Under the pieces are notes generated by a model. That model had not been told where the DNA came from. It saw only the letters and a list, made by a program, of their open reading frames with translations, and made no database searches. A program made the translations under genes and the position numbers. From positions 1-38,868 of the forward strand of contig VHCI01000020.1 in assembly GCA_016871775.1 (NCBI GenBank): a stretch of 38,868 nucleotides of DNA, in the 5' to 3' direction. This stretch comes from Verrucomicrobiota bacterium. Lineage in GTDB: Bacteria > Verrucomicrobiota > Verrucomicrobiia > Opitutales > Opitutaceae. Shown piece by piece: positions 1 through 7,804 of this stretch (within the stretch, counting starts at the first letter, position 1; each line of letters opens with the position of its first letter).

Positions 1-595
1 CGGGGTAATGCGGGCCGCACGCCGCGACGCGAATGGGGAGGGGCTTGAAGCGGACCCGGCCCTTCCACAACCGCAGCTGAAAATCGTAGTCGGCGGCGAG
101 CGGCAGATCCGGGTCGAACGGGCCGTTCTCCGCGAACAGCGAGCGCCGGTAGAAAGTGCCGGCGGGTGGCGCAAACTCCCCGGCGAGCGCGTTCACCCGC
201 GCCGGCAGCCGCCGCAACTCCCCCTCGTCGGAGGCCGTTTCGCCCACGACGACCCCCGCCTCGGTCTTACCCGCCCAGACCAGCACCTCGGCCACGACGC
301 CATCCCCGGCCAAACGGTCCCCGGGCCGCAGGAAATGGACCCACTCGCCCCGCGCCCGCTCGATGCCGGCGTTCGCCGCCGCGACCCGAGCCGCACCGGG
401 CAAATTCACCACCGCAGCAAACTCCCCGCGGCGCGCCTCCAGCCAGGCCAGCGTCCCGTCGGTCGACCCCTGGTCCACCACGATCACTTCCACCGCCGCC
501 CGCCGCTGCTCGAGGGCGCTGGCCAGCGTGGGTCCCAGCCGCATTCCGGGGTTGCGGCAGGTCACGATGAGGCTGCAGGCGGGTTCGGCGGGCAT
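1..595 (-). CDS. Family 2 glycosyltransferase, C-terminus cut by window edge
   Basis: The minus strand is open from an ATG at 595 to the window edge (198 codons). The protein starts MPAEPACSLIVTCRN and shows the GT-A opening beta strand, then VIVVDQGSTDGT at about residues 39-50 (nucleotide-sugar binding region of GT2 enzymes), then an AANAGIERARGEWVHFLRPGD segment that corresponds to the GT2 'N-G-G...D-D' region. A later stretch, PFDPDLPLAADYDFQLRL, matches the acceptor-side 'E-D-x-D-L' region. It probably transfers a sugar to a surface polysaccharide or lipid. Donor and acceptor cannot be told. It is divergent from the VTT membrane protein gene, with 110 bases between. Confidence 0.8.
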   Translation of the reverse strand, partial: MPAEPACSLIVTCRNPGMRLGPTLASALEQRRAAVEVIVVDQGSTDGTLAWLEARRGEFAAVVNLPGAARVAAANAGIERARGEWVHFLRPGDRLAGDGVVAEVLVWAGKTEAGVVVGETASDEGELRRLPARVNALAGEFAPPAGTFYRRSLFAENGPFDPDLPLAADYDFQLRLWKGRVRFKPLPIRVAACGPHYP

Positions 596-705
596 CGGCA
601 GGAGCTCCCTAGGATCGAGGCGCGAGGCGGGGTGTCGAATCCGGAAACCGCCCGGCGCGGCGTGGCGCTTGACCGCCCGGTGGCGCCGGGGGCAGCCTGC
701 GATTG

Positions 706-1413
706 ATGCCCGAATCCGCGCCCGCCCCGTCTCCCATCCGCCCACGTTGGCTGCCCGCGCTCTTGACCGCGGTGGTGATCGGCGGGGCGCTGGTGGCGGC
801 AGGGCTCTACTTTCTCGGCGGCGCGCGGCTCATCGCCGAGGCGCGGCAGGCGTGGGCGACGGCGTTTGCCGCGTTCGGCGCGGCGGGTCCGACGGCTTTC
901 TTCGGGGCGATGGCAGTGCTGCCGCTGTTCGGATTTCCCATCTCACCCTTCAGCCTCGCTGCCGGGCCGCTGTTCGGCGCCAGTCTCGGGACCCCGCTGG
1001 TCCTCGCCTGCGGGATCACCGCCATCGCGACCAACCTGACCCTCGCCTACTGGCTCGCACGCCGCGCGCTCCGCCCCTTGCTCGCCCGCCTCGTCGCGCA
1101 CCTCGGTTACCGGCTCCCCGCCGCCTCTGGTGAGGACGCGGCTGGCCTGATCGTCCTCGTGCGCGTGACGCCCGGCCCCCCGTTCTTCGTGCAGAACTAC
1201 CTCCTCGGTTTGGCCGATGTTCCTTTCGGCCGCTACCTCGCTTGGTCCACGCTGGTCCAGGGCGCCTTCGGCACGGCGGTGATGCTGTTCGGCGACGCCC
1301 TCGCGCAGGGGCGCGGCCGGATCGCGTTCCTCGCCCTCGGGCTCCTCGCCGGCCTCGTGGTCGCCACTCGACTCGTGCGCCGGCATCTCAGCCGCGGGAA
1401 GGCCACCCCGTGA
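706..1413 (+). CDS. VTT/TVP38-TMEM64 (DedA-like, SNARE-associated) membrane protein
   Basis: A 235-residue integral membrane protein. The N-terminal helix (about residues 17-40) is followed by a VTT domain: the segment around AVLPLFGFPISPFSLAAGPLFGA, a helical pair, and the signature RVTPGPPFFVQNYLLGLADV near residue 150 that resembles the F-x-x-x-P-G-P-P motif of this family. A final hydrophobic helix ends in a basic tail. TVP38/DedA-type proteins are membrane lipid scramblases or flippases in the cases studied; the substrate here is unknown. A TTG immediately precedes the ATG; I chose the ATG at 706. The stop codon overlaps the GTG start of xseA (GTGA), which suggests translational coupling. 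Confidence 0.85.
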   Translation: MPESAPAPSPIRPRWLPALLTAVVIGGALVAAGLYFLGGARLIAEARQAWATAFAAFGAAGPTAFFGAMAVLPLFGFPISPFSLAAGPLFGASLGTPLVLACGITAIATNLTLAYWLARRALRPLLARLVAHLGYRLPAASGEDAAGLIVLVRVTPGPPFFVQNYLLGLADVPFGRYLAWSTLVQGAFGTAVMLFGDALAQGRGRIAFLALGLLAGLVVATRLVRRHLSRGKATP

Positions 1414-2714
1414 GCGGCCGCGGCGCTGCGCCGGCGGCCGAAGCGACGGACGGTGGACCACGCCCGGAGAGCGTCACCTCCTTCACCCGCCGGGTGAAGC
1501 AGCTGCTGGAGGGCACCCTCGGCAGCGTCTGGATTCGCGGGGAGATCTCCAATCTGCGGGCGCAGGCCAGCGGCCACACTTACTTCTCGCTCAAGGACGC
1601 GGGCGCCCAGCTGGCGGCGGTGCTGTTCCGCGCGGACGCGGCCCGCCAGACCGTGCGGCTGCGGGACGGCCTGCAGGTGATCGTGCACGGCGACGTCTCC
1701 GTCTACGAAGCGCGCGGCCAGCACCAGCTCATCGTGCGGGTGGTGGTGGACGACGGCGTGGGTCGCCTGCAGCGGGAATTCGAGGCCCTCAAGGCGCGGC
1801 TGGCGGACGAGGGTCTGTTCGCCCGCGAGCGCAAGCGGCTCCTGCCTTCGCTGCCGCGAACGGTGGGCTTCATCACTTCGCCGACCGGCGCCGCGGTGCA
1901 GGATTTTCTCCGCATCCTGCAGCGCCGCGGCTGGCGCGGGCGCGTGGTGATCCTGCCCGCACGCGTGCAGGGCGAGGGCGCAGCGGCGGAGCTCGCGGCC
2001 CAGCTGGCGCTCGCGGCGGAGGTCGGCGGCTTTGACCTGCTCGTGATCGGCCGGGGCGGCGGCAGCCTCGAGGACCTCTGGGCCTTCAATGAGGAGCCGC
2101 TGGTGCGCGCCGTGGCATCATCGCCCATCCCGGTACTTTCGGCGGTAGGCCACGAGATTGACTACACCCTCTGCGACTTCGCGGCCGATCACCGCGCCGA
2201 GACGCCCAGCGCCGCCGCCGAGCTGCTCACCAGCGGCTTTATCGCGGCCCTCGAGCGGGCCCGCCAAGCGGGCGATCGCCTTGGGGAGCGCGTCGGCGCC
2301 TCCCTCGAGCGCCACGGCACCACGCTCGACCACGCCCGGGCCCGGCTGCGGCTGCTGGCCCCGGCCGCGCGCGTTGAGCAGGCGTGGCAGCGGGCCGACG
2401 AGTTGCGCGGACGCCTGGGCGCCGCCCTGCGGCACCTTGCCCAGCTCCGGCGCCAGGAACTGGCCGACGCCCGCGGTCGCCTCCTGCGGGCCTCCCCTGA
2501 GCCGCGCATCGAGCTCGCCTCCCACCAGCTGCTCTCCCTCTGGAAGCGCCTCCAGGCCGCCAGCCCGGCGTCCGTCCTGAACCGCGGGTTCGTCATCCTC
2601 CGCGACGCGTCCGGCCAGCCGGTGACCCGCCGGGCTGGAACCGGGCCCGGCGCGCCGCTTGAGGCCGAGTTTGCCGACGGCCGCCTCCGCCTCCGGGCCG
2701 AGCCGGGAAAATGA
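1410..2714 (+). CDS. xseA: Exodeoxyribonuclease VII large subunit
   Basis: A 434-residue XseA homologue of normal length. It has an N-terminal OB-fold ([15 protein letters not shown]...[23 protein letters not shown]), the catalytic-domain motifs [15 protein letters not shown] (residues about 153-167), [11 protein letters not shown] (214-224) and [19 protein letters not shown] with His248, then a long helical C-terminal region. With XseB it degrades single-stranded DNA in both directions and acts in mismatch repair and recombination. The small subunit xseB is not adjacent. The reading frame is open further upstream, but that part is a shadow of the VTT gene. The GTG at 1410 overlapping the upstream stop is the sensible start because it puts the OB-fold at the usual distance. 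Confidence 0.95.
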   Translation: MSGRGAAPAAEATDGGPRPESVTSFTRRVKQLLEGTLGSVWIRGEISNLRAQASGHTYFSLKDAGAQLAAVLFRADAARQTVRLRDGLQVIVHGDVSVYEARGQHQLIVRVVVDDGVGRLQREFEALKARLADEGLFARERKRLLPSLPRTVGFITSPTGAAVQDFLRILQRRGWRGRVVILPARVQGEGAAAELAAQLALAAEVGGFDLLVIGRGGGSLEDLWAFNEEPLVRAVASSPIPVLSAVGHEIDYTLCDFAADHRAETPSAAAELLTSGFIAALERARQAGDRLGERVGASLERHGTTLDHARARLRLLAPAARVEQAWQRADELRGRLGAALRHLAQLRRQELADARGRLLRASPEPRIELASHQLLSLWKRLQAASPASVLNRGFVILRDASGQPVTRRAGTGPGAPLEAEFADGRLRLRAEPGK

Positions 2715-2757
2715 ACCTTTTCCCGCGGCTGGCCGTCGTTACGGTGCCTCCCGGCGC

Positions 2758-3450
2758 ATGAAGCTATCTGTCGTCATCCCCTGCTACAACGAGGTCCGCA
2801 CCATCCGGCACATCGTGGACCGCGTGCGCGCCGCACCGGTGGCCGAGCGGGAGATCATCATCGTCGACGACTGCTCACGCGACGGCACGCGGGACCTCCT
2901 GCGCACCGAGATCGCGCCGCTGGTGGACCAAGTGCTGTTCCACGAGGTGAACCAGGGCAAGGGCGCGGCCCTGCGCACGGGATTCCGCGCGGTGACGGGC
3001 GACGTTGTGGTGGTGCAGGACGCGGACCTGGAGTACGACCCCCAGGATTATCCGCGCCTGCTGCAGCCGATCCTCGAGGGGAAGGCGGACGTCGTGTTCG
3101 GCTCGCGGTTTCAGGGCGGCCAGCCGCACCGGGTGGTCTATTTCTGGCATATGGTGGGCAACAAGGTCCTCACCCTGCTCTCGAATATGGCCACGAACAT
3201 CAACCTCACGGATATGGAGACCTGCTATAAGGTATTCCGCCGCGAGGTGCTGCAGCGGATCGAGATCGAGGAGAACCGTTTCGGCTTCGAGCCTGAGATT
3301 ACCGCGAAGGTCGCCCGCCTCGGCGTGGTGATCTACGAGGTGGGCATCAGCTACTACGGCCGCACTTACGCCGAGGGGAAAAAGATTGGCTGGCGCGACG
3401 GCTTCCGCGCGCTCTGGGCGATCGCGAAGTACAACCTGCTGCGCCGCTGA
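2758..3450 (+). CDS. DPM1-like family 2 glycosyltransferase
   Basis: A 230-residue soluble GT-A enzyme. [16 protein letters not shown] is the first beta strand, [12 protein letters not shown] the nucleotide-binding region, QDADLEYDP carries the D88-x-D90 metal site, and VVFGSRF and the region around [17 protein letters not shown]-like sequence match the dolichyl-phosphate mannose synthase and polyprenyl-phosphate glycosyltransferase group. No membrane anchor is present, as in the short DPM1 forms. It probably loads a sugar onto a polyprenyl phosphate for cell-surface glycan assembly. The frame is open upstream into xseA, but the ATG at 2758 begins exactly at the GT-A fold. The gene ends 13 bases from the convergent oxidoreductase. 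Confidence 0.9.
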   Translation: MKLSVVIPCYNEVRTIRHIVDRVRAAPVAEREIIIVDDCSRDGTRDLLRTEIAPLVDQVLFHEVNQGKGAALRTGFRAVTGDVVVVQDADLEYDPQDYPRLLQPILEGKADVVFGSRFQGGQPHRVVYFWHMVGNKVLTLLSNMATNINLTDMETCYKVFRREVLQRIEIEENRFGFEPEITAKVARLGVVIYEVGISYYGRTYAEGKKIGWRDGFRALWAIAKYNLLRR

Positions 3451-3463
3451 AGCGCGCGCGGTT

Positions 3464-4594
3464 TCAGACCTTGACCTCGGCGCGCGCGCCGCCGGCCGCG
3501 GCCGAGCGGTAGATGGCCTCGAGAATGACCAGATCGCGGCGCCCCATCTCGCCGGGCACGGGAGATTCGCGCCCCTCGCGCACGCAGCGCGCGAAATCGT
3601 CCATCTGCAGGGCCTGCTGGCTCTCCGGCGCTGCGCCGATCCGGGGCGCGCCCGCGCTGGTGCGGATCTGGATGCCGCCGTACGAGAACGCCGGGGCGAA
3701 CTCGATCCAGCCGCGCTCCCCCTCCGCCCGGAAACGGTCCTCGCCGCCGTTGTAACTGGTGCTGAACTCACCCGAAGCGCCGTTGGCGAACTCCATCGCC
3801 CATGTGATCCCCTCCTCGACGTCCCGGAAAAGATCGGCCCGCCGCTTCGGGTGCTCGCGGGCCCGCACCGCCACCGGCGCGAAGGTGGCGTGCGCCGCCC
3901 CGTCCGCATCGGCCGCGAGGCACGCCGCCTGCACGCAGTAGATGCCGATGTCCATCAGTGGCCCCCCGCCGGCGAGGGCCTTCTCCACCCGCCAGACGCG
4001 GCGGTTGATGGTGAAGGCGAGCCCGCCCGACAGGCGCCGCAGGGGCCCAAAGTCCCCCTCGCGCGCCAGCCGCCGCAGCTCGCGGTGGTGGGGCTCGAAA
4101 TGCAGCCGGTAACCGATCGACAGCCGCACCCGCGCCGCGCGGCAAGCCGCGAGCATCGCATTACAGTCCGCCGCGGTGTTAGCCATGGGCTTCTCGCAGA
4201 TGACGTGCTTGCCGGCCCACGCCGCCGCGATCACATGCTCGGGGTGCAGGGCGTTAGGGGTGACGACGTAGACGATGTCGATGTCCGGGTTGTCCACCAG
4301 CCGCGCCATCGTCGCGTAGGCATAGACGTTGCGCTCCGGGAACCCGAACTCGCGCGCCCACGCAAGGCCCTTGTCGCGGTTGCCGGTGATCACGCCCCGC
4401 AAGGCGCACGCGCGGGTGAGGCGCAGGGCGGGAGCGAGCTGGCCGCGGCTGTAATTGCCGAGGCCACAAAGGGCGACGCCGAGCGGGCGTTCGGGTTCGC
4501 CGGCCGTCCCGCGCGCGGGCCAGCCGAGGGTCGCGGCCCCTGCGGTTAGGCCGCCGAGGAAACTGCGCCGCGTCGCCAAGGGGAGGGGGTTCAT
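3464..4594 (-). CDS. Tat-exported Gfo/Idh/MocA oxidoreductase, GFOR-like
   Basis: A 376-residue protein beginning with a twin-arginine signal (ATRRSFLGGLTAGAATLG, residues 7-24), so it is probably folded with its cofactor and exported to the periplasm. The Rossmann motif GLGNYSRGQ follows (44-52), then the family signature VICEKPMANT (131-140, Lys135 catalytic in the family) and SIGYRLHFEPHHRELR, which resembles glucose-fructose oxidoreductase of Zymomonas. The likely activity is NAD(P)-linked oxidation or reduction of a sugar. The substrate is not predictable from sequence. An in-frame extension of 15 residues upstream exists, but the ATG at 4594 places the Tat motif at the normal distance from the N-terminus. 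Confidence 0.88.
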   Translation of the reverse strand: MNPLPLATRRSFLGGLTAGAATLGWPARGTAGEPERPLGVALCGLGNYSRGQLAPALRLTRACALRGVITGNRDKGLAWAREFGFPERNVYAYATMARLVDNPDIDIVYVVTPNALHPEHVIAAAWAGKHVICEKPMANTAADCNAMLAACRAARVRLSIGYRLHFEPHHRELRRLAREGDFGPLRRLSGGLAFTINRRVWRVEKALAGGGPLMDIGIYCVQAACLAADADGAAHATFAPVAVRAREHPKRRADLFRDVEEGITWAMEFANGASGEFSTSYNGGEDRFRAEGERGWIEFAPAFSYGGIQIRTSAGAPRIGAAPESQQALQMDDFARCVREGRESPVPGEMGRRDLVILEAIYRSAAAGGARAEVKV

Positions 4595-4696
4595 GCGCGG
4601 AACGAGCGTTGGCCCTTGGCCCCGCCCGACGCAAGCCACGGCCGCTTTCCCGCTCGAAAGCCCTCGCGCCTCCCGCCACGGCCGCGGCCGCCGGCG

Positions 4697-5268
4697 ATGA
4701 TCCCCCGCGTCCAGCTCGTCCTGCTGCTCACCCGGCGCGTCCCCGCCCTCCGGGGCAAGGTGCGGGTCAAGCGCGTGCTCCTCCCGGAAGGGGCCCCCCA
4801 GGCAGCTCCGCCGTCGTGCTGCCCGGCGGGGCCAACTTCTGCTCCGACCCGACCCGCAGCGGGTTGAGCTACGCCAAGGCCAGCGGGTTCCTCGACCTCA
4901 CTCCGGCGCGTCCGCGCCCGGGCAAATTTATCGCCGCCGACCGGCTCCTCGGGCCCATCGTCGACCCCAAGGAAGACCCCGCGGCGGACCTGCGCGCGCC
5001 CGGCGCCCTCTGCGCGGCCGGGGCGGAGGTTCAACAGCTTTACTGCGCCGGCTGCCACCAGCTGGACGACCGGGGCATCCCGGGCGAAGCGGCCAACTTC
5101 GCCGAGGATCAATCTCGCCTCGCCAAGCCGGATCGGAAACTCCTCGCCATCATCGAGCAGGGCGACGAGGCGCGCGCGATGCCCGCCTTCGGCGCAATCC
5201 TCTCCCCGCTGCAGCAGCAGGCCGTGCTGGCCTACCTGCGCTCGGCGTTCGGCGCACCCGCCCGCTGA
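4697..5268 (+). pseudogene. c-type cytochrome fragment, apparently frameshifted
   Basis: The 3' part encodes a small class I cytochrome c domain: QLYCAGCHQLDD supplies CxxCH for covalent haem, and ARAMPAFG supplies a distal Met, ending in LSPLQQQAVLAYLRSAF. Upstream in the same frame there is no ATG and no signal peptide, which a c-type cytochrome needs; only a TTG at 4609 and a GTG at 4816 are in frame. In another frame an ATG at 4697 opens VQLVLLL... and KVRVKRVLLPEG, which runs into SSAVVLPGGANFC of the haem frame if one base is added to the C-run at 4794-4799. I therefore read it as one gene broken by a single-base loss, and probably short at the N-terminus. A sequencing error, or a live short gene, remains possible. 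Confidence 0.5.
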
Positions 5269-5272
5269 GAGG

Positions 5273-5893
5273 TCAGCGGCCGGCGCCAGAGGCCGGGGGC
5301 GTCGCGGGCCGGCTCGGCACGCGTACCCACCGCATCCCGGCCGCCTCCGCCGCCCGGATGCCCGGCTCGGCATCCTCGAAGACGAGGCAATCGGCCGGGG
5401 CCACCCCCATCCGCCGGGCAGCCAGCAGGAACATATCGGGCGAGGGCTTGCCGTGGGTCACATCATCCGCCGTCACCACCACGGGGAACAGCGGGGCCAG
5501 GCCGGTGATCGCCAACGAGCGCTCGACGATGGGGCGCGGGCCACCGGAGGCGATGGCGACGGCCCGAGCCCCGGCCGCGCGTCGGGCGATGGCGGCAACG
5601 GCCTCGATCACGCGGATCTCCGCCTGCAGTTCCAAGAAGAGCGCCTCCTTGCGGTGAAAGACCGCCTCGGGGTCGATCGTCAGCCGGTAATGTGCCGCGA
5701 AAAGTTCGGCCACCTTGCGTGTCGGCACACCCCCGAGCGCATAGAACAGGTCCTCGTCCAGGGCCTCGCGCAGCCCCGCCTCGCGCATCGCGGCCGCCCA
5801 CGCGCGGAGATGCAGGGGCATCGTGTCCACGAGCGTCCCGTCGAGGTCGAAGATGTAGCCTGCGAATTCGCCCGGCGGCAGTTCCAGCAGCAT
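5273..5893 (-). CDS. HAD-family sugar-phosphate phosphatase (YqaB/beta-PGM-like)
   Basis: A 206-residue haloacid dehalogenase-type phosphatase. It shows motif I IFDLDGTLVDT near residue 16 (nucleophile and general-acid Asp), a helical cap, motif II in AIASGG, and motifs III/IV in HGKPSPDMFLLAARRMGVAPADCLVFEDAEPGI. The final part resembles E. coli YqaB (fructose-1-phosphate phosphatase) closely in layout, so a small phosphorylated sugar is the likely substrate; a beta-phosphoglucomutase activity cannot be excluded. An upstream in-frame extension exists, but the ATG at 5893 gives the expected short N-terminus. It is convergent with the cytochrome remnant, 4 bases away. Confidence 0.88.
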   Translation of the reverse strand: MLLELPPGEFAGYIFDLDGTLVDTMPLHLRAWAAAMREAGLREALDEDLFYALGGVPTRKVAELFAAHYRLTIDPEAVFHRKEALFLELQAEIRVIEAVAAIARRAAGARAVAIASGGPRPIVERSLAITGLAPLFPVVVTADDVTHGKPSPDMFLLAARRMGVAPADCLVFEDAEPGIRAAEAAGMRWVRVPSRPATPPASGAGR

Positions 5894-6214
5894 AGGGGTC
5901 GGGACGCTGCGTCCGCGGCCCCCGCGAGGCAAAGCGAAAGCGGCCGCCGCTCAGCCGTCCGCGGCCCGCCGGGGCGAGGCCCGGGGTGCGCACGGCGCGA
6001 GATCCCGGCCCACCGGCCGCTCGCCCAAGTGCTCGGGCGCGAGGCACGCGCAGTGCGTCCAGGCCGCGATCGCGCGCGGGCCCTCGGCGAGGAACGCGTG
6101 CGTGCCTTCGGCCCTGCTGACCCCCAGCCGGGCCACCAGCAGCCCCGCGGAAACGGTTCGCCGCGCCCCGACTCCGGGGCTAACTCTTCCGCCGCCAGCG
6201 CGTCCCCGCCCCTT
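5894..6214. other. Spacer without a supported gene
   Basis: This 321-base, very GC-rich stretch separates the starts of the HAD phosphatase and the histidine kinase. Both strands have open frames, including a 61-codon minus-strand one at 5951-6136 that opens further upstream, but none has a recognisable protein signature. It should hold the promoters of the two divergent genes; I could not identify -35/-10 elements. Confidence 0.4.
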
Positions 6215-7780
6215 GTGCCCAAGGTCACCTATCCTCTCTCGCTCAAGGTCTCGCTCTGGCTCGCCGCGAACCTGCTACTGCTCGCGATCCTCGGGGCCGG
6301 TTTTTTCCTCACCCAGGGCGGCGTCGGCTGGAGCGCGCTCGTCGCCGGGCCCAGCGGGGACCGCGTGCACGCGCTGTTCAACGTTATCGCGGGCGAAGCG
6401 GCGGCCGCCGCGCCCGGACCCGCCCGCGACGCGGTCCTCGCCCGCTTCGGCGGTGCGTACGGCGCGCAGTTCTCCCTCCACGGCCCGGGCGAGCTTGCCC
6501 TCGCCGGCAGCGGGTCCGCGCTGCCCCCCGCTCTGCGGGAGCGCCTGGAGTTCCGCGGGCCACCCCGACCCTTCCCCGGCGGGCGCCCGCGCGACCGCGG
6601 CGAGCGGATAGACGGCGGCCAACCCGGCGCGCGTCCCGGGGCCGGCGAACCGGCGGATCCCCGCGCCTCGCCGCGCCCCCGGCTGGAACGCGAGGGTCCG
6701 TTCCGCGGTGAGGTCTCACTCTTTCCCGCGGCGGAGCTCCGCCCGTTCCGCTTCATCTCCCGCACGCAGGACCCGCCCGCCTACTGGCTAGGAATGCGCG
6801 TGAACTTCGCTCCGGCCGACCGCGAACGGCCCGGGCGGCCGCCCTTCGCGATCCTGCTCGCCCGCCTCGACACGCTCCCGGGGCTCCTTCACCTGCTCAA
6901 CCTCCAGTCGTGGCTCCTCGGCGCGGGCGCCGTCCTCGCGCTCTCCATCCTTTTCTGGCTGCCCTTGGTGCGCGGCATCACGCGATCCCTCCGCGACCTC
7001 ACCGCCGCCACCGGCCGCATTGCCGAGGGCCGCCTCGACACCCGCGTCGACACCCGCCGCCGCGACGAGCTCGGCCACCTTGGGGAATCCGTCAACCGGA
7101 TGGCCACGCGCCTCGAGGCCCAGCAGCACAGCCAGAAACGCTTCCTCGGCGACGTCGCCCACGAGCTTTGCTCGCCCCTCGCCCGCCTCCAGCTCGCGAC
7201 CGGGATCCTCGCCGACCAAGCGCCCGCGGGCCTCCGCGACACCGTCGGCGACGCGCGCGAGGAGGTGCAGCAGATCAGCACCCTCGTGAACGAGCTGCTC
7301 GCCTTCACCAAGGCGGGGCTGCATCCGCGCACGGTCACGCTGACGCCGGTCGCCGTCGAGCCGCTCGCGCGCGAGGTCGTGGCCCGCGAGGCGCCGGGCC
7401 ATCCGGTCGAGTTCGCGTTCCCGCCGGACCTGCGCGCGGCCGCTGACAACGATCTGCTGCGCCGCGCCCTCGCCAACTTGGTGCGCAACGCCGCGCGCTA
7501 CGGCGGGCCGGGCAACCCGGTCACGCTCTCCGGCGCCACCGCCGCGGGCCGGGTCACGCTCGCGGTGGAAGACGAGGGCCCAGGCGTGCCGGCGGCCGAC
7601 CTGGACCGCCTGGGGGAACCCTTCTTCCGGCCCGAGCTAGCGCGCACGCGCGAGGGGGGCGGGGTCGGGCTCGGCCTCGCGATCGTCCGCACGAGCGTCG
7701 CCGCCTGCGGGGGCGAGGTGCGCTTCGCCAACCGCAGGCCGCGGGGCTTCCGCGCGGAGCTGACGCTCGGCGCGGCCTGA
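6215..7780 (+). CDS. Membrane sensor histidine kinase, orphan
   Basis: A 521-residue kinase read from the GTG at 6215. Transmembrane helix 1 lies at about residues 12-32, a periplasmic sensor at 33-232, and helix 2 at 233-253. A HAMP linker is followed by the phospho-acceptor His316 in FLGDVAHELCSPLARLQ, and then the ATPase boxes: LANLVRNAARY (N), VEDEGPGVP (G1) and GGGVGLGLAIV (G2). It would autophosphorylate and signal through a response regulator, but none is encoded beside it. Residues about 113-163 of the sensor are a Pro/Arg/Gly-rich, probably disordered insert. The frame is open far upstream without meaningful protein; the chosen start sits just before the first membrane helix. CpxA-like layout is only a resemblance. 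Confidence 0.88.
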   Translation: MPKVTYPLSLKVSLWLAANLLLLAILGAGFFLTQGGVGWSALVAGPSGDRVHALFNVIAGEAAAAAPGPARDAVLARFGGAYGAQFSLHGPGELALAGSGSALPPALRERLEFRGPPRPFPGGRPRDRGERIDGGQPGARPGAGEPADPRASPRPRLEREGPFRGEVSLFPAAELRPFRFISRTQDPPAYWLGMRVNFAPADRERPGRPPFAILLARLDTLPGLLHLLNLQSWLLGAGAVLALSILFWLPLVRGITRSLRDLTAATGRIAEGRLDTRVDTRRRDELGHLGESVNRMATRLEAQQHSQKRFLGDVAHELCSPLARLQLATGILADQAPAGLRDTVGDAREEVQQISTLVNELLAFTKAGLHPRTVTLTPVAVEPLAREVVAREAPGHPVEFAFPPDLRAAADNDLLRRALANLVRNAARYGGPGNPVTLSGATAAGRVTLAVEDEGPGVPAADLDRLGEPFFRPELARTREGGGVGLGLAIVRTSVAACGGEVRFANRRPRGFRAELTLGAA

Positions 7781-7804
7781 CCGGCCCCCGCCACCGGCTG
7801 GCGC

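Noticed and set aside
5951-6136. 61-codon minus-strand frame in the HAD/kinase spacer
   Set aside because: The composition looks a little protein-like (AWTHCACLAPEHLGERPVG), but it starts with GTG, has no family signature, and its frame stays open upstream into the kinase start.
5453-6214. 254-codon upstream extension of the histidine kinase
   Set aside because: The translated extension is Arg/Gly/Pro-rich shadow sequence, partly antisense to the HAD gene; the first membrane helix begins just after the GTG at 6,215.
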